Below, in pieces: positions 33,474 to 41,948 of a stretch of DNA of 64,000 nucleotides. The stretch comes from CAZYSK01 sp964649415 (GTDB taxonomy: Bacteria > Chloroflexota > Anaerolineae > B4-G1), in assembly GCA_964649415.1 (NCBI GenBank), contig CAZYSK010000016.1, positions 28,666 to 92,665 on the forward strand, given 5' to 3'. The position numbers and the translations under genes are program-made. Below the pieces are notes generated by a model. The model worked only from the letters and a program-made list of their open reading frames with translations, ran no database searches and had not been told where the DNA came from. The first letter of the stretch is position 1. Each line of letters opens with the position of its first letter.

Positions 33474-33502
33474 ATTATACTGTATTCACACCGGCATTGC
33501 AA
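33474..33502 (-). promoter_or_regulatory. consensus promoter of the Flp pilin gene
   Basis: On the - strand TTGCAA (33502-33497), 17 bases, TATAAT (33479-33474). The roughly 55-base leader contains AGGTC-GAGA-GACCT (33451-33464), a 5-bp hairpin closed by a GNRA tetraloop, which could stabilise the pilin message. Confidence 0.8.
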
Positions 33503-33533
33503 TAGGAACTTGGTACTAATCCTGGGTGCCTCA

Positions 33534-34583
33534 TCAAGAGATGGGCAACTCAAACCCCACCTTCGTCCCCCGTCCCAGTCCGCTATCAACGTGGATCTGG
33601 CCCCCGAGCATCTCCACTCGTTCGCGCATCGTCGTCAGGCCCATCTCCTCCGCTTGGGGAGAACCGAGCAATTCGGTGAACTCGAAACCGGTGCCATTGT
33701 CCTCGACCGACACACGGACGAGATCGTCCCCGATATCCAGGCCAATGTGGACGCTACTGGCATGGCTGAACTCTACCGCGTTGTTCAGCAGTTCCTGGAC
33801 AAGCCGGAAAACGGTCACCTCCTTGTGCGGTACCAACCGGCGCTCCTTGCCGGTGACCGTCAGGTGGGTCGCAACCCCGCTGTTATCGGAGAAACTGTCT
33901 ACGTAGCGCCGCAGCGTGGGAATCACTCCTAGATCATCCAACATCATCGGACGCAGGTTGAGGATGAACCCCTTGACTTTCTGGAACGTGGCCGCCACGG
34001 CATTACGCAGGTTGGCCAACTCGGCCCGCGCCCGGTCCGGATCGGTCTCGAAGAGCCGCTCACATATCTCGGCCTGGAGAATGAGGTTCGTCAGAGACTG
34101 TGCCGGGCCATCGTGCATCTGCCGGCTGAGTTTCTGCCGCTCGCGCTCCTGTGCCTCGATGATGCGGACAACCAGTGGCTGCGCGACGTCCTCCTCTTCG
34201 AGCGCCTGAGGCTCATACGCGGTCTGATTGGTGAAGTCGAGGATGCTGCGAAGCAGGTTGACGTAGTTTGTCATGTTGCGCTGATTGCTCTGCAGCTTCT
34301 CCAACTGCCCCCGCATGGTGAAGAGACGCTGCTGCGTCTCGCTGACGGCTGTGTAGGCTTCCTTGATGTCGTCGCGGGGCACGGTGTCCAAGGCCGCCTC
34401 GACCTGGCGCAACCGGTTAGTGACCTGTGTGTTGCGCTGTGCCAGGCGCTCCACCTCGCCACTCGTCTGCTGGATCAGCAGATCTACCTCTTTAAGCTCG
34501 CGCTGCGTCTGCTCGTACTCCTTGGTGCATCCTTCCAAGAACTGCTCAAAGGATGCCACACCGCTCTCCGCCGAAACGGCCAT
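33534..34583 (-). CDS. cytoplasmic HisKA_3 (NarL/DegS-type) sensor histidine kinase
   Basis: A 349-residue kinase with no membrane segment. Residues about 12-120 form a long coiled coil (TQRELKEVDLLIQQTSGEVE and neighbours), as in DegS. The HisKA_3 dimerisation domain follows, with the phospho-acceptor His in QKLSRQMHDGPAQSLTNLIL. An HATPase domain has VQELLNNAVEFSHAS (N box) and VSVEDNGTGFEF (G1 box). The NarL-type regulator lies about 106 bases upstream on the same strand and is the likely partner. As neighbours of the pilin gene they may control the Tad locus or the receiver-CpaE protein; this is inferred from position only. The signal is unknown. Confidence 0.93.
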   Translation of the reverse strand: MAVSAESGVASFEQFLEGCTKEYEQTQRELKEVDLLIQQTSGEVERLAQRNTQVTNRLRQVEAALDTVPRDDIKEAYTAVSETQQRLFTMRGQLEKLQSNQRNMTNYVNLLRSILDFTNQTAYEPQALEEEDVAQPLVVRIIEAQERERQKLSRQMHDGPAQSLTNLILQAEICERLFETDPDRARAELANLRNAVAATFQKVKGFILNLRPMMLDDLGVIPTLRRYVDSFSDNSGVATHLTVTGKERRLVPHKEVTVFRLVQELLNNAVEFSHASSVHIGLDIGDDLVRVSVEDNGTGFEFTELLGSPQAEEMGLTTMRERVEMLGGQIHVDSGLGRGTKVGFELPIS

Positions 34584-34689
34584 TTCACTTGCTCCTCGCC
34601 TCGTCCCCCATCATACAGGCATCGTTGAATCCATCCACACAGCCGGGGAATGTCGCCCCAGGCGCACCTTCCGCCCCCAATGTGTCCCG

Positions 34690-35424
34690 CTACTGGTCGT
34701 CCCTGGTAATGATTGCCACGTTCCGGCCCAGCCTCTTCTGGTCACGCAGAGGCACCCAGCCGTGTCGCAACGCATATACCGCCGCCTGCGTTCGATCGGC
34801 CACTCCCAGCTTGCTCAAGATGGAAGTCATGTGATTCTTGACCGTCTGATGGCTGATCCCCAGGTTGTAGGCGATCTCCCTATTGCTCATGCCTTGGATG
34901 ACCAGCTCCAGGATCTCCATCTCGCGAGGGGAGAGCGGCGCGAAGAAGTGTCCCTCATCCCCAAACATTCCCCCACCAAAGCGCCGGAACTCCTTCAGGA
35001 GCCATTCGCCCAGGCCATCTTCGTCCAGCAGTTCGTCCCCGATGACATACTGCCCGTCATTGACGTGCCGGATCACGTCCACCAACCGTTGGGGGGTCAC
35101 ATCCTTGGCATAATACGCCGAAGCTCCCGCGCGGATCGCATGATAGACCTGCTCCTCGTCATCGTAGGCGGTGAGCATGATCACGTTGACCTCGGGACAG
35201 AGAGATTTGACCTTGCTTGTGGCCTGCAAGCCATTGAGGGTGGGCAAGTTGATGTCCATCAACACGACGTCGGGAAGCAGCTCCTGTGTCAATTCAATCG
35301 CCTCGGGGCCATCGGTTGCCTCGCCGACAATACTGAGGTCCCCGTGTGCAGCCAAGACATTACGCAGCCCTTGGCGGAAAACTGGGTGATCATCCACAAT
35401 CATTACCCTGATTCTGCCCGACAT
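34690..35424 (-). CDS. NarL/LuxR-family response regulator
   Basis: A 244-residue regulator. The receiver domain has VMIVDDHPVFRQGLRNVL, acceptor Asp in DVVLMDINLPTLNGLQ, and Lys in YYAKDVTPQRLVDV. After a linker of about 45 residues (about 133-178), a LuxR-type HTH follows: LSPREMEILELVIQGMSNRE, then IAYNLGISHQTVKNHMTSIL. ATG 35424 (MSGRIRVMIVDD) is chosen because GGGGGGCGAG lies just upstream and the receiver begins there; the frame runs open to 35502. A promoter is at 35491-35518. The kinase gene follows. Targets are unknown. Confidence 0.95.
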   Translation of the reverse strand: MSGRIRVMIVDDHPVFRQGLRNVLAAHGDLSIVGEATDGPEAIELTQELLPDVVLMDINLPTLNGLQATSKVKSLCPEVNVIMLTAYDDEEQVYHAIRAGASAYYAKDVTPQRLVDVIRHVNDGQYVIGDELLDEDGLGEWLLKEFRRFGGGMFGDEGHFFAPLSPREMEILELVIQGMSNREIAYNLGISHQTVKNHMTSILSKLGVADRTQAAVYALRHGWVPLRDQKRLGRNVAIITRDDQ

Positions 35425-35490
35425 GTCTCGCCCCCCGTATACTCTCGACTTTGCCGCTTCCGGACAGTGCTGGAGAAACGCTCGCTCGCT

Positions 35491-35518
35491 AGTATACCAC
35501 AACGAGGCATGAGCACAA
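35491..35518 (-). promoter_or_regulatory. promoter of the two-component operon
   Basis: On the - strand TTGTGC (35518-35513), 16 bases, TATACT (35496-35491); an alternative TTTGTG one base upstream gives a 17-base spacer. The regulator's ATG is about 65 bases downstream. Confidence 0.6.
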
Positions 35519-35529
35519 ACAGAAGGGGT

Positions 35530-37056
35530 TCAATCTCCAAAAGGGAGGGATGACCGTACGTAGATCTCCAGTCGCTGTTCGCCGCGCGGGAGCGTGTCGA
35601 GCAACACAAAGTGTTGCTGCAGATACGCGTAGAAGCCCTCGTAGTCCTGGAGGTTTGCCATTTGGTGGGCTGTCCGGTCGGAGACGTCAACGATCACCAT
35701 TCCAACATCCCCAGCCTCAATCTCGGCAATCATGCTTGCGCCCGTGATCCGGCCTGACGCCACAACGCCGCGAGATAGCTCTGCCCCCAAATATGTGGTG
35801 GAGCGGCGAGCGTGAAAATTCAGCTCTTGATAGTCCGACAGCACGTGGGTGTCTGGCGAGGTCCGTGCTTGAATACAGCGAGCTATCGCCATCGTATCTC
35901 GCTCGCTACGAGTCAACATCTGAGCATCGCTCATGGCCCAGGGAATGAAGACCACACCAATGATGGCCAGGAAAAGCATCGGCTTTCCCTCCCCATCGGG
36001 GAGAGCCGGAGAAAAGCTCCTGCTGCCAAGTAGGAGGCGGACTGTGTTGAGAGTTGCAGCGAAGAGGATCGAGAGCGAAGGCAACAGATAGAGCAATAGG
36101 CGGGGGTACAACTCACGAGATAGAACGACGAAAGCCAGAGCAGTTGGCAGTTGCCAACTGAACATAGCCAGCTTGGGGTCACCTGACCATCCGCGCCACG
36201 CAGCAGGCAAGGCGGGCAGACAAATCGAAGCGAAGGCCAGAAAATACACCACCAGGAACGCAAGGCCCTTAAGCACGGTCTGAGTGCGCGTCAACTCCTG
36301 TCCCCAGTCCAGATTGACCCCAATCACGGATGCGCGGAAACTGGGAAAACTGCGCATGAATACCGACGCTGTGAGACCAAGAACCAAAGCATACGGCAAC
36401 AGCATAGCAAGCGTCCGAAGGACCGTCTTGCGTCGTGACTCCCGTTCCCGAAGCCAGGTCACCCCAAGAAAAAACCCGCATCCACCCAGAACCAGCACCG
36501 CCAGAAGCTTGTACAGCGTAGCTATAGCGAAGATCAAGCCGACCATGGCATAGGACAGCGTATTCCCTTTTCTGTACGCACGAGCGAACTGGTACAACCC
36601 CAATGTGCTGAAGAACACATAGAAGATGTCCGGTTGAAACAGGCGTCCAAACTGGCAGACCAAGGGATGAAGCAGGAAGACGACCATACCGAGCAGCGCT
36701 GCCTCTGCCGGCAGCGTCTGGCGAGCCAGGAAGAACACAATGAGAGCAGTCCCCAGCGTCAGACAAACGGGAAGCACACGCATGGGCACGAGCGCGGCTC
36801 CGAAGCTCTGCATCCATCCTGCCCCGGTGTACAGAAACAGCGGCCAACGCGTCGTAAAGACATCCTGATAGGGGCGCTCCCCCTCGCTGATGCGCCAAAC
36901 CTGGTATAGGAAGCTTCCCTCGTCGTCATTGATCCGCCATCCCCCCAGGTTGTAGAAGTACAGCAGTCCGAAAACCAGCATAACCAGGGAGACGGCGAAC
37001 ACAGTCGAAAACACGCCGGCCTTGCGGGCGCTTCCATTCGAAAAGCCCTGTATCAT
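35530..37056 (-). CDS. GT-C membrane glycosyltransferase (GT39/PMT_2-like)
   Basis: A 508-residue protein with about 11 membrane helices. The first extracytoplasmic loop carries GGWRINDDEGSFLYQVWRIS, the Asp/Glu-containing motif of GT-C enzymes that use lipid-linked sugars. A FTTRWPLFLYTGAGWMQSFG segment follows, as in PMT/ArnT-like proteins. The C-terminal soluble part (ARTSPDTHVLSDYQELNFHA) is typical. It probably transfers a sugar from a polyprenyl-phosphate donor to an external acceptor; neither is identified. It is the last of four such genes in a row; a polyprenyl-phosphate sugar synthase-like GT2 lies at 57.5 kb. Confidence 0.85.
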   Translation of the reverse strand: MIQGFSNGSARKAGVFSTVFAVSLVMLVFGLLYFYNLGGWRINDDEGSFLYQVWRISEGERPYQDVFTTRWPLFLYTGAGWMQSFGAALVPMRVLPVCLTLGTALIVFFLARQTLPAEAALLGMVVFLLHPLVCQFGRLFQPDIFYVFFSTLGLYQFARAYRKGNTLSYAMVGLIFAIATLYKLLAVLVLGGCGFFLGVTWLRERESRRKTVLRTLAMLLPYALVLGLTASVFMRSFPSFRASVIGVNLDWGQELTRTQTVLKGLAFLVVYFLAFASICLPALPAAWRGWSGDPKLAMFSWQLPTALAFVVLSRELYPRLLLYLLPSLSILFAATLNTVRLLLGSRSFSPALPDGEGKPMLFLAIIGVVFIPWAMSDAQMLTRSERDTMAIARCIQARTSPDTHVLSDYQELNFHARRSTTYLGAELSRGVVASGRITGASMIAEIEAGDVGMVIVDVSDRTAHQMANLQDYEGFYAYLQQHFVLLDTLPRGEQRLEIYVRSSLPFGD

Positions 37057-37146
37057 GGTTCAGCACTCCCAGGCAAGAGCGGAAGCATACCGTTGCTCGC
37101 CATCCAGCCCCGTGCCCAGATGATGGTGATCACAGATCACCACAGA

Positions 37147-38826
37147 CTATCTTTCCTGCCTCACTGCATACAAAACCGTCTCTCTGTCCATCCACGTCGC
37201 CGCGAGCTGTAGTCGAGGATGAGATGCCTGGCCGGCGTGCAGATCCGCCAGCGGAACGGGCCGGTTCACGTCCAGGATCACGTACCCCACCCCATACCGA
37301 TCGGCCACGGCCAACAGCGTATCCACGCCCCCATTGGGCACGACCACGGATGGTCTGCGCGAGCGATACCAGAAAGCAGGGGGGTTACCCACCATGATGG
37401 CCGTGTCACTCGCAACGCCGCGCTGGCTCAGCCAGGCCGAGACATCGCCGTAGACTTGATCCGCATCCCACCACGCGGGCAGCTTGGTGAAAGTCACATA
37501 CAGGCTCAAGAAGACCGCAAGAACGACCGCGCCGGCCGCGTACACAGTCCCAGCCTGCCGCACGTGCCAGCGCCTGCGCCGCCGCGCCACCCATCTCACA
37601 GCCACGTCCAACCCCACTATGCCTGCTGCATACAGGTAGGGCAACAGCACGCCGCTGGAGTGGAAGAAACCGCCGCGCCAGCCTGGATATGTGAACACCA
37701 GAGAGTGAACGAGGTAGAGGCACAGGAGGTAGATGGTGGACAGAGCAAAGCGCAGGCAGGTCCGCAAGCGATAGAGCCCGATCAGGACGAGCGGCAGTAG
37801 GAAGACCAGGCAATCCTCGGCCAGGAAGCGCTGCAGATTGGTCCACAATGCGAAGAGTTTGGAACGCAGGACGTTGCCCACGCCCCAGGCCATATAGGAG
37901 CGAAGGGAGAGATCGCAGTCGTAGCAGAAAAGGTCATCGTAGGTCGTGAGCCACATGGCCTTCGTCCCCGCCGGCGAAAGCAGAGAGCCGACCTGCCTCA
38001 GGTTGCGAAGGAACCAGGGCCCCATCACCAGCAGGTAGCCCGCGACGATCAGCGCCAGACCGCCAATCGTTGACGCGATCAGACGGGTAGGGGCATTGCC
38101 TTGTGCCTGCCCACTGACGCCGTCCTGCTCGATCTTCACCCGGATGCGCGCCCAGAGCCCCAGCAAGGGAGCCAGGGCGACCACGGAGAGAAGGACAATG
38201 CCATCAGCGCGCGTGAGATGACACAGGCCCGCCAGCAAACCCACGAGCAGCCAGCGACACAGCTTGCGCATCCGGCCGTCGGCATCCGGCTTCCCGCCCC
38301 CGGCAATCCACAAGGCCAGGCTGCCGAAGAGGGCAAAGGGAGCGAACGTCTCTGGCAGAGTCCAGTAAGGGAAGAAGAAACCGCTGAAGAGCGTGAGCAG
38401 GCAGGCGGCCCAGGCGCGCCGACGCGCCCCCAACCCGGCCTTGGGACCCGGCGTCTGCCAGGCAACCAGATACGCCACGGGTGGAAGCAAAGCCGAGAGT
38501 AACACAAATGGAAGCTGTGCCGCGAAGAAGGAGCCGGGGAAGAGAGCGACGAAGGGGACAGCGAGGAACGAGGGAAGCGGCATCCAGTAGAGGAAGCCCG
38601 GATGAGGAAGACCCACCGGGTCGTCCAGGTAGTTCCACAGGAAGGGCTCCGTGAGTCCCCCACCCTCGGCCAGGTGCGCGGCCTCAGCGGCGTAGTAGGC
38701 GGTATCCATGTAGCCAGGCTGGCGGATGAAAGCCGCCGTGACCAACCGCACGACGAGCGCGAGCACGGTCAGCCACACCAGGTCACGTCTTATCACACAC
38801 ACACTCCCATGTGCGTCGGACCTCAA
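37147..38826 (-). CDS. polytopic membrane protein, probable GT-C glycosyltransferase
   Basis: A 559-residue protein with about 10 membrane helices. The first external loop has RQPGYMDTAYYAAEAAHLAE, with an Asp in the position used for catalysis in GT-C enzymes. A C-terminal soluble domain (VYGDVSAWLSQRGVASDTAI) follows, as in its neighbours. The frame begins at TTG 38826, whose bases overlap the stop of the next upstream gene; GTG 38796 with GGGAG 7 bases upstream is an alternative start. It belongs to the block of four GT-C-like genes. Substrate unknown. Confidence 0.75.
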   Translation of the reverse strand: MRSDAHGSVCVIRRDLVWLTVLALVVRLVTAAFIRQPGYMDTAYYAAEAAHLAEGGGLTEPFLWNYLDDPVGLPHPGFLYWMPLPSFLAVPFVALFPGSFFAAQLPFVLLSALLPPVAYLVAWQTPGPKAGLGARRRAWAACLLTLFSGFFFPYWTLPETFAPFALFGSLALWIAGGGKPDADGRMRKLCRWLLVGLLAGLCHLTRADGIVLLSVVALAPLLGLWARIRVKIEQDGVSGQAQGNAPTRLIASTIGGLALIVAGYLLVMGPWFLRNLRQVGSLLSPAGTKAMWLTTYDDLFCYDCDLSLRSYMAWGVGNVLRSKLFALWTNLQRFLAEDCLVFLLPLVLIGLYRLRTCLRFALSTIYLLCLYLVHSLVFTYPGWRGGFFHSSGVLLPYLYAAGIVGLDVAVRWVARRRRRWHVRQAGTVYAAGAVVLAVFLSLYVTFTKLPAWWDADQVYGDVSAWLSQRGVASDTAIMVGNPPAFWYRSRRPSVVVPNGGVDTLLAVADRYGVGYVILDVNRPVPLADLHAGQASHPRLQLAATWMDRETVLYAVRQER

Positions 38827-40364
38827 CGAGATTCATCCCCCCGCACGTATATCTGCGCCACACCGTCCTCGTAGCCTTGCTCCCAAGCGGGCGAGGCTGC
38901 CATGGCCCGAGACAGCGGCCCATCCGCCGTGACCAGTGCCGTGCGCACGCCATAAGCATCCAACCTCGCCTCCCAGCCCGGCCTGGCTGCCGCCAGTTCG
39001 AGGTATTCCAGCAAGAACTCATCGCCGTACAGGTCAGCCCGCCCATCGGCGAACACCGGATATCCGGGCGCGAGACGCCAGATCAGATACCCGCCCCACT
39101 GGTAGGGGTTGTAGAGCGGACCGGCGGGATGATGCCGTGCCATCCAATCCACCGCGCCCACTGGGAACCCAACCTCCTGCACCGCAGCCTCGACCGAGGG
39201 CGCGTGCCAGACGACCCCGGCCTTGAGCAGCGCCGCACTGATTATCAGCAACGCCAGCGCCGCGTTCAAGGTCGCCCGGCCCCGGGTGAGAGGCAACGGA
39301 CGGCGGGGAGACCAGAGGTTTGCTAGGGCGCGGCGAGCGCGCCCAGACGCTACCGCCCGGCTCAGGACAGGGACCGCAGCCAGGGCGAATAGCCCCATCG
39401 TGCGCTGCGACTGCAACGTCAGGTACGCAAAACCCACCACCGGCAGCAGTTCAGTCCAGCGCGCGGGGCGACCAGAGAGCCCCAGGGCCAGCAATGTCAC
39501 CAGCAACAACACAGCAAAAGGCTGATTGACCAGTTCATGGAAATCGGGAGAGGCCCACTCGGCGATGTACTGGCGGGCGACCTGCTGCCCAGCGTTGTAG
39601 AACGGGTAGCGCCACATCCGAGCGCCATAGGGATTGACCAGCACCAGCAAGAGCGCCAGGACGCCCACCGAGGCCAGCCAGGCGACGTCCCACCAGGTGA
39701 GTTCGTGCCGCAGGTGCGCCCGCTCGCCACGACGTAGACGATCCAGTATCGCACCGGCCACAGTCAGGGCCAGGAGCGCGAGACCCAGCGTGTAGCCAGC
39801 GTGTAGATTCACCCATAGGACGAAGAGCGGCGGCACACACCACAAGGCCCACCGCCTGCCACGCCGCCAGAGGCTCAACAGCCAACCCAAGACGGCCATC
39901 AGCACGTAGGTCGCCAGGTGCGGGCGCACCGTCCACACCGGCCCGCTGACGGTTGCTGCCAGCACCAGAATGAAGGCGCGCACAAACGGGCCACCGCTCA
40001 TCTGCGGCCACACCAGCGCCAGCGCTACCGTCGCCGAAACGGCGACGGCCAGACCCAGGCCAGCGTACCCCATGAGCCGGTACAGCAGGTAGAAGATCAC
40101 CTGGGCCAGCCATCCGTTGTCAATCCACGGGGCACCGGCCCTGGTGTGCGAGAAGGGATCCGCCCGAGGGATCGCGCCTTCCTCGACGATGTAGCGCCCG
40201 CCTGCCAGATGCCACCACCCATCGCTGTCCACCGGCACCCGCGCGGCCATGGCAAAGACGGCCGCCAATGTCACCACGAGAACCAGCCGCCGGGTGTCCA
40301 GCCAAGCCCACCATCTTGATCGGACAGCCGCCATGTTGGCGGCAGTTCTAGCCCCTCTACCCAT
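38823..40364 (-). CDS. polytopic membrane protein, GT-C-like
   Basis: A 513-residue protein with about 10 membrane helices. After the first helix comes ARVPVDSDGWWHLAGGRYIV, a D-x-DxxWH-like loop similar to those in oligosaccharyl-transferase-like GT-C proteins. HTRAGAPWIDNGWLAQVIFY follows. The soluble C-terminal domain contains YNPYQWGGYLIWRLAPGYPV, often seen in bacterial membrane proteins of this type. The start at ATG 40364 lies inside the end of the upstream gene (8-base overlap); ATG 40334 (MAAVRSRWW) is an alternative. It is coupled to genes on both sides. The glycosyltransferase role is inferred from fold and neighbours. Confidence 0.72.
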   Translation of the reverse strand: MGRGARTAANMAAVRSRWWAWLDTRRLVLVVTLAAVFAMAARVPVDSDGWWHLAGGRYIVEEGAIPRADPFSHTRAGAPWIDNGWLAQVIFYLLYRLMGYAGLGLAVAVSATVALALVWPQMSGGPFVRAFILVLAATVSGPVWTVRPHLATYVLMAVLGWLLSLWRRGRRWALWCVPPLFVLWVNLHAGYTLGLALLALTVAGAILDRLRRGERAHLRHELTWWDVAWLASVGVLALLLVLVNPYGARMWRYPFYNAGQQVARQYIAEWASPDFHELVNQPFAVLLLVTLLALGLSGRPARWTELLPVVGFAYLTLQSQRTMGLFALAAVPVLSRAVASGRARRALANLWSPRRPLPLTRGRATLNAALALLIISAALLKAGVVWHAPSVEAAVQEVGFPVGAVDWMARHHPAGPLYNPYQWGGYLIWRLAPGYPVFADGRADLYGDEFLLEYLELAAARPGWEARLDAYGVRTALVTADGPLSRAMAASPAWEQGYEDGVAQIYVRGDESR

Positions 40365-41892
40365 CGGACGACCGCCCAGCGTGGCGGTAGCAGGTTAGCA
40401 CGATACCCGGGAAACGCAGACGCTCGTCGACGCGATAGCGCGCGTCCAGCCACTCCTTGAGCGGGTCGAACGTCGCCCCCTCGGCCAGTTTCCGATTGCG
40501 GCCCGCGGGGAAGCCGTGGGGATCAGTGTTGTCGAGAGAGGTGATCACCCACATCTCTGTGGCGGGCGATTCCAGTCCCAGCCAAGCCACCAGGTCACCC
40601 TGGGGCAGACCGTCGGGCGCCTCGACCACAGTCAATTCCTCGGCAGGCGGGTAGTACCACAGCGGCAGCCGCTGCACGGGCCGCCGGATCAACACAGCGT
40701 CCCGACCCGCCAGGCTGTTCAAGCTTTCCACTCCCGCCCGCCAATCTTCCCTCGCATAGGACGGATCCGTGTACAGCGTCCCCAGCGCGAAGGCCAGGCA
40801 GGCCAGGCACACCCCGGCCACGGCCCATCCAGACCAGTGCCGACGCCGCCAGTGGTGCCACCCCCAGGCCACGAGCAACGCGAAGACGGGCAGTAGCCAG
40901 GTCACGTAGCGATCCATGTAGATCGAGCGCCGTTGCGGTACACCGGGCAGATCGACTGACAGCACCCACATCAGCAACAGCGGCACCGCCAGCCAGCAGG
41001 CCACCATCTGAACCACCTGGCGCACGCTAACCTGGAACTGCAACCAGCGCCACCCCCAGGCGAACGACAGGAGCAGCACGGCAAAGGCCAGCCAGTTCCA
41101 CCAGTGCGCTGGATTGGCAGTGCCCCCCAGGCCGAAGGCCCAAAGCGTCAACAGCGGTTCATACCAGTGAGCCTCGGCGATCCAGTCGACGGGGGCTTGG
41201 CGGAAGCCCCCCGTCCCCAACACGACTATCAACCAGGGGAGGAAGACCAGGCCGACGAGCCCAGCCACCCCCAACCATCGCAGCAGAAGGCCCCGCCGGT
41301 GGCGCCAATGGAGCAACAGGGGGATTGCCTGCGCCAGCAGCAGAAACGCGCCAAAGTAGTGGGTATACAGCGCCGCTAAGAGCGCAACTGCGTAACAGAG
41401 CCAACCCCACTTATCCCGGGGATGGCGCATCACGCGCAGCAACGCCAGGTAGGAGCACACAGCCAGCGCACCCAGGAGCGTGTACGCGCGAGCCTCCTGC
41501 GAATACCAAACGTGCAGCGGCAAGATGGCCAACAGCGCCGCAGCGGTCACGCCCACGCGCCGGCTTGCCAATTGCACGCCCAGGCGGCAGACCAGTGCCA
41601 CCGTCAGTACCCCCCACCAGACGGACGTGTAGCGCACCCAGAACGCACCGCGGCCCAGGGCCACCCAGGGCCGCATCAGGAGATAGTATAGCGGCACCTG
41701 GTTGCGCGCGCGCAAGATATCGGCCCACATCACCGAGCGAGTGCTCGCAGCGCGAAAGACGGTGACCATCTCGTCCCACCACATGCTCTGCGCACCCAGC
41801 CGCCATATGCGCAGCAGGAAAGCCACAAGCAACAACCCAACTCCCAGAGCCAGTGATCTACCTCGTCTCAAGCTGTTCTCTCCCGATGACAC
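40357..41892 (-). CDS. GT39-family membrane glycosyltransferase
   Basis: A 511-residue protein with about 11 membrane helices. The first loop carries RIWRLGAQSMWWDEMVTVFR: the W-W-D-E element is the clearest GT39/PMT-type catalytic motif in this block. ILPLHVWYSQEARAYTLLGA, a motif common to this subfamily, follows. It is the first of four overlapping or closely spaced GT-C genes. Upstream (56 bases) lies the end of the giant surface-protein gene, from which it is separated by a hairpin repeat (41906-41941). The lipid-sugar donor and acceptor are unknown; the giant Thr/Ser-rich surface protein is a candidate acceptor by position. Confidence 0.88.
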   Translation of the reverse strand: MSSGENSLRRGRSLALGVGLLLVAFLLRIWRLGAQSMWWDEMVTVFRAASTRSVMWADILRARNQVPLYYLLMRPWVALGRGAFWVRYTSVWWGVLTVALVCRLGVQLASRRVGVTAAALLAILPLHVWYSQEARAYTLLGALAVCSYLALLRVMRHPRDKWGWLCYAVALLAALYTHYFGAFLLLAQAIPLLLHWRHRRGLLLRWLGVAGLVGLVFLPWLIVVLGTGGFRQAPVDWIAEAHWYEPLLTLWAFGLGGTANPAHWWNWLAFAVLLLSFAWGWRWLQFQVSVRQVVQMVACWLAVPLLLMWVLSVDLPGVPQRRSIYMDRYVTWLLPVFALLVAWGWHHWRRRHWSGWAVAGVCLACLAFALGTLYTDPSYAREDWRAGVESLNSLAGRDAVLIRRPVQRLPLWYYPPAEELTVVEAPDGLPQGDLVAWLGLESPATEMWVITSLDNTDPHGFPAGRNRKLAEGATFDPLKEWLDARYRVDERLRFPGIVLTCYRHAGRSSDG

Positions 41893-41905
41893 TCCGCCAC
41901 GCCCT

Positions 41906-41941
41906 CAGAAACCAGGTTTTCCGGAAAAAACCTGGTTTCTG
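41906..41941 (-). repeat. 15-bp-arm hairpin between giant gene and GT block
   Basis: CAGAAACCAGGTTTT (41906-41920), loop CCGGAA, AAAACCTGGTTTCTG (41927-41941). Arms are exact reverse complements. No T-run follows on either strand. It shares AGAAACC-A/T-GGTTTCT with the hairpin at 63067-63117, so it looks like a repeat family; it may still hinder read-through from the giant gene. Confidence 0.75.
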
Positions 41942-41948
41942 CTGCGTC

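Noticed and set aside
33534..34583. Membrane sensor kinase
   Set aside because: No hydrophobic segment is present; the N-terminus is a coiled coil, so it is a cytoplasmic DegS-like kinase and not novel in itself.
37147..41892. Integrated mobile island for the GT block
   Set aside because: No integrase, tRNA, direct-repeat ends or transposase, and composition appears like the neighbours.
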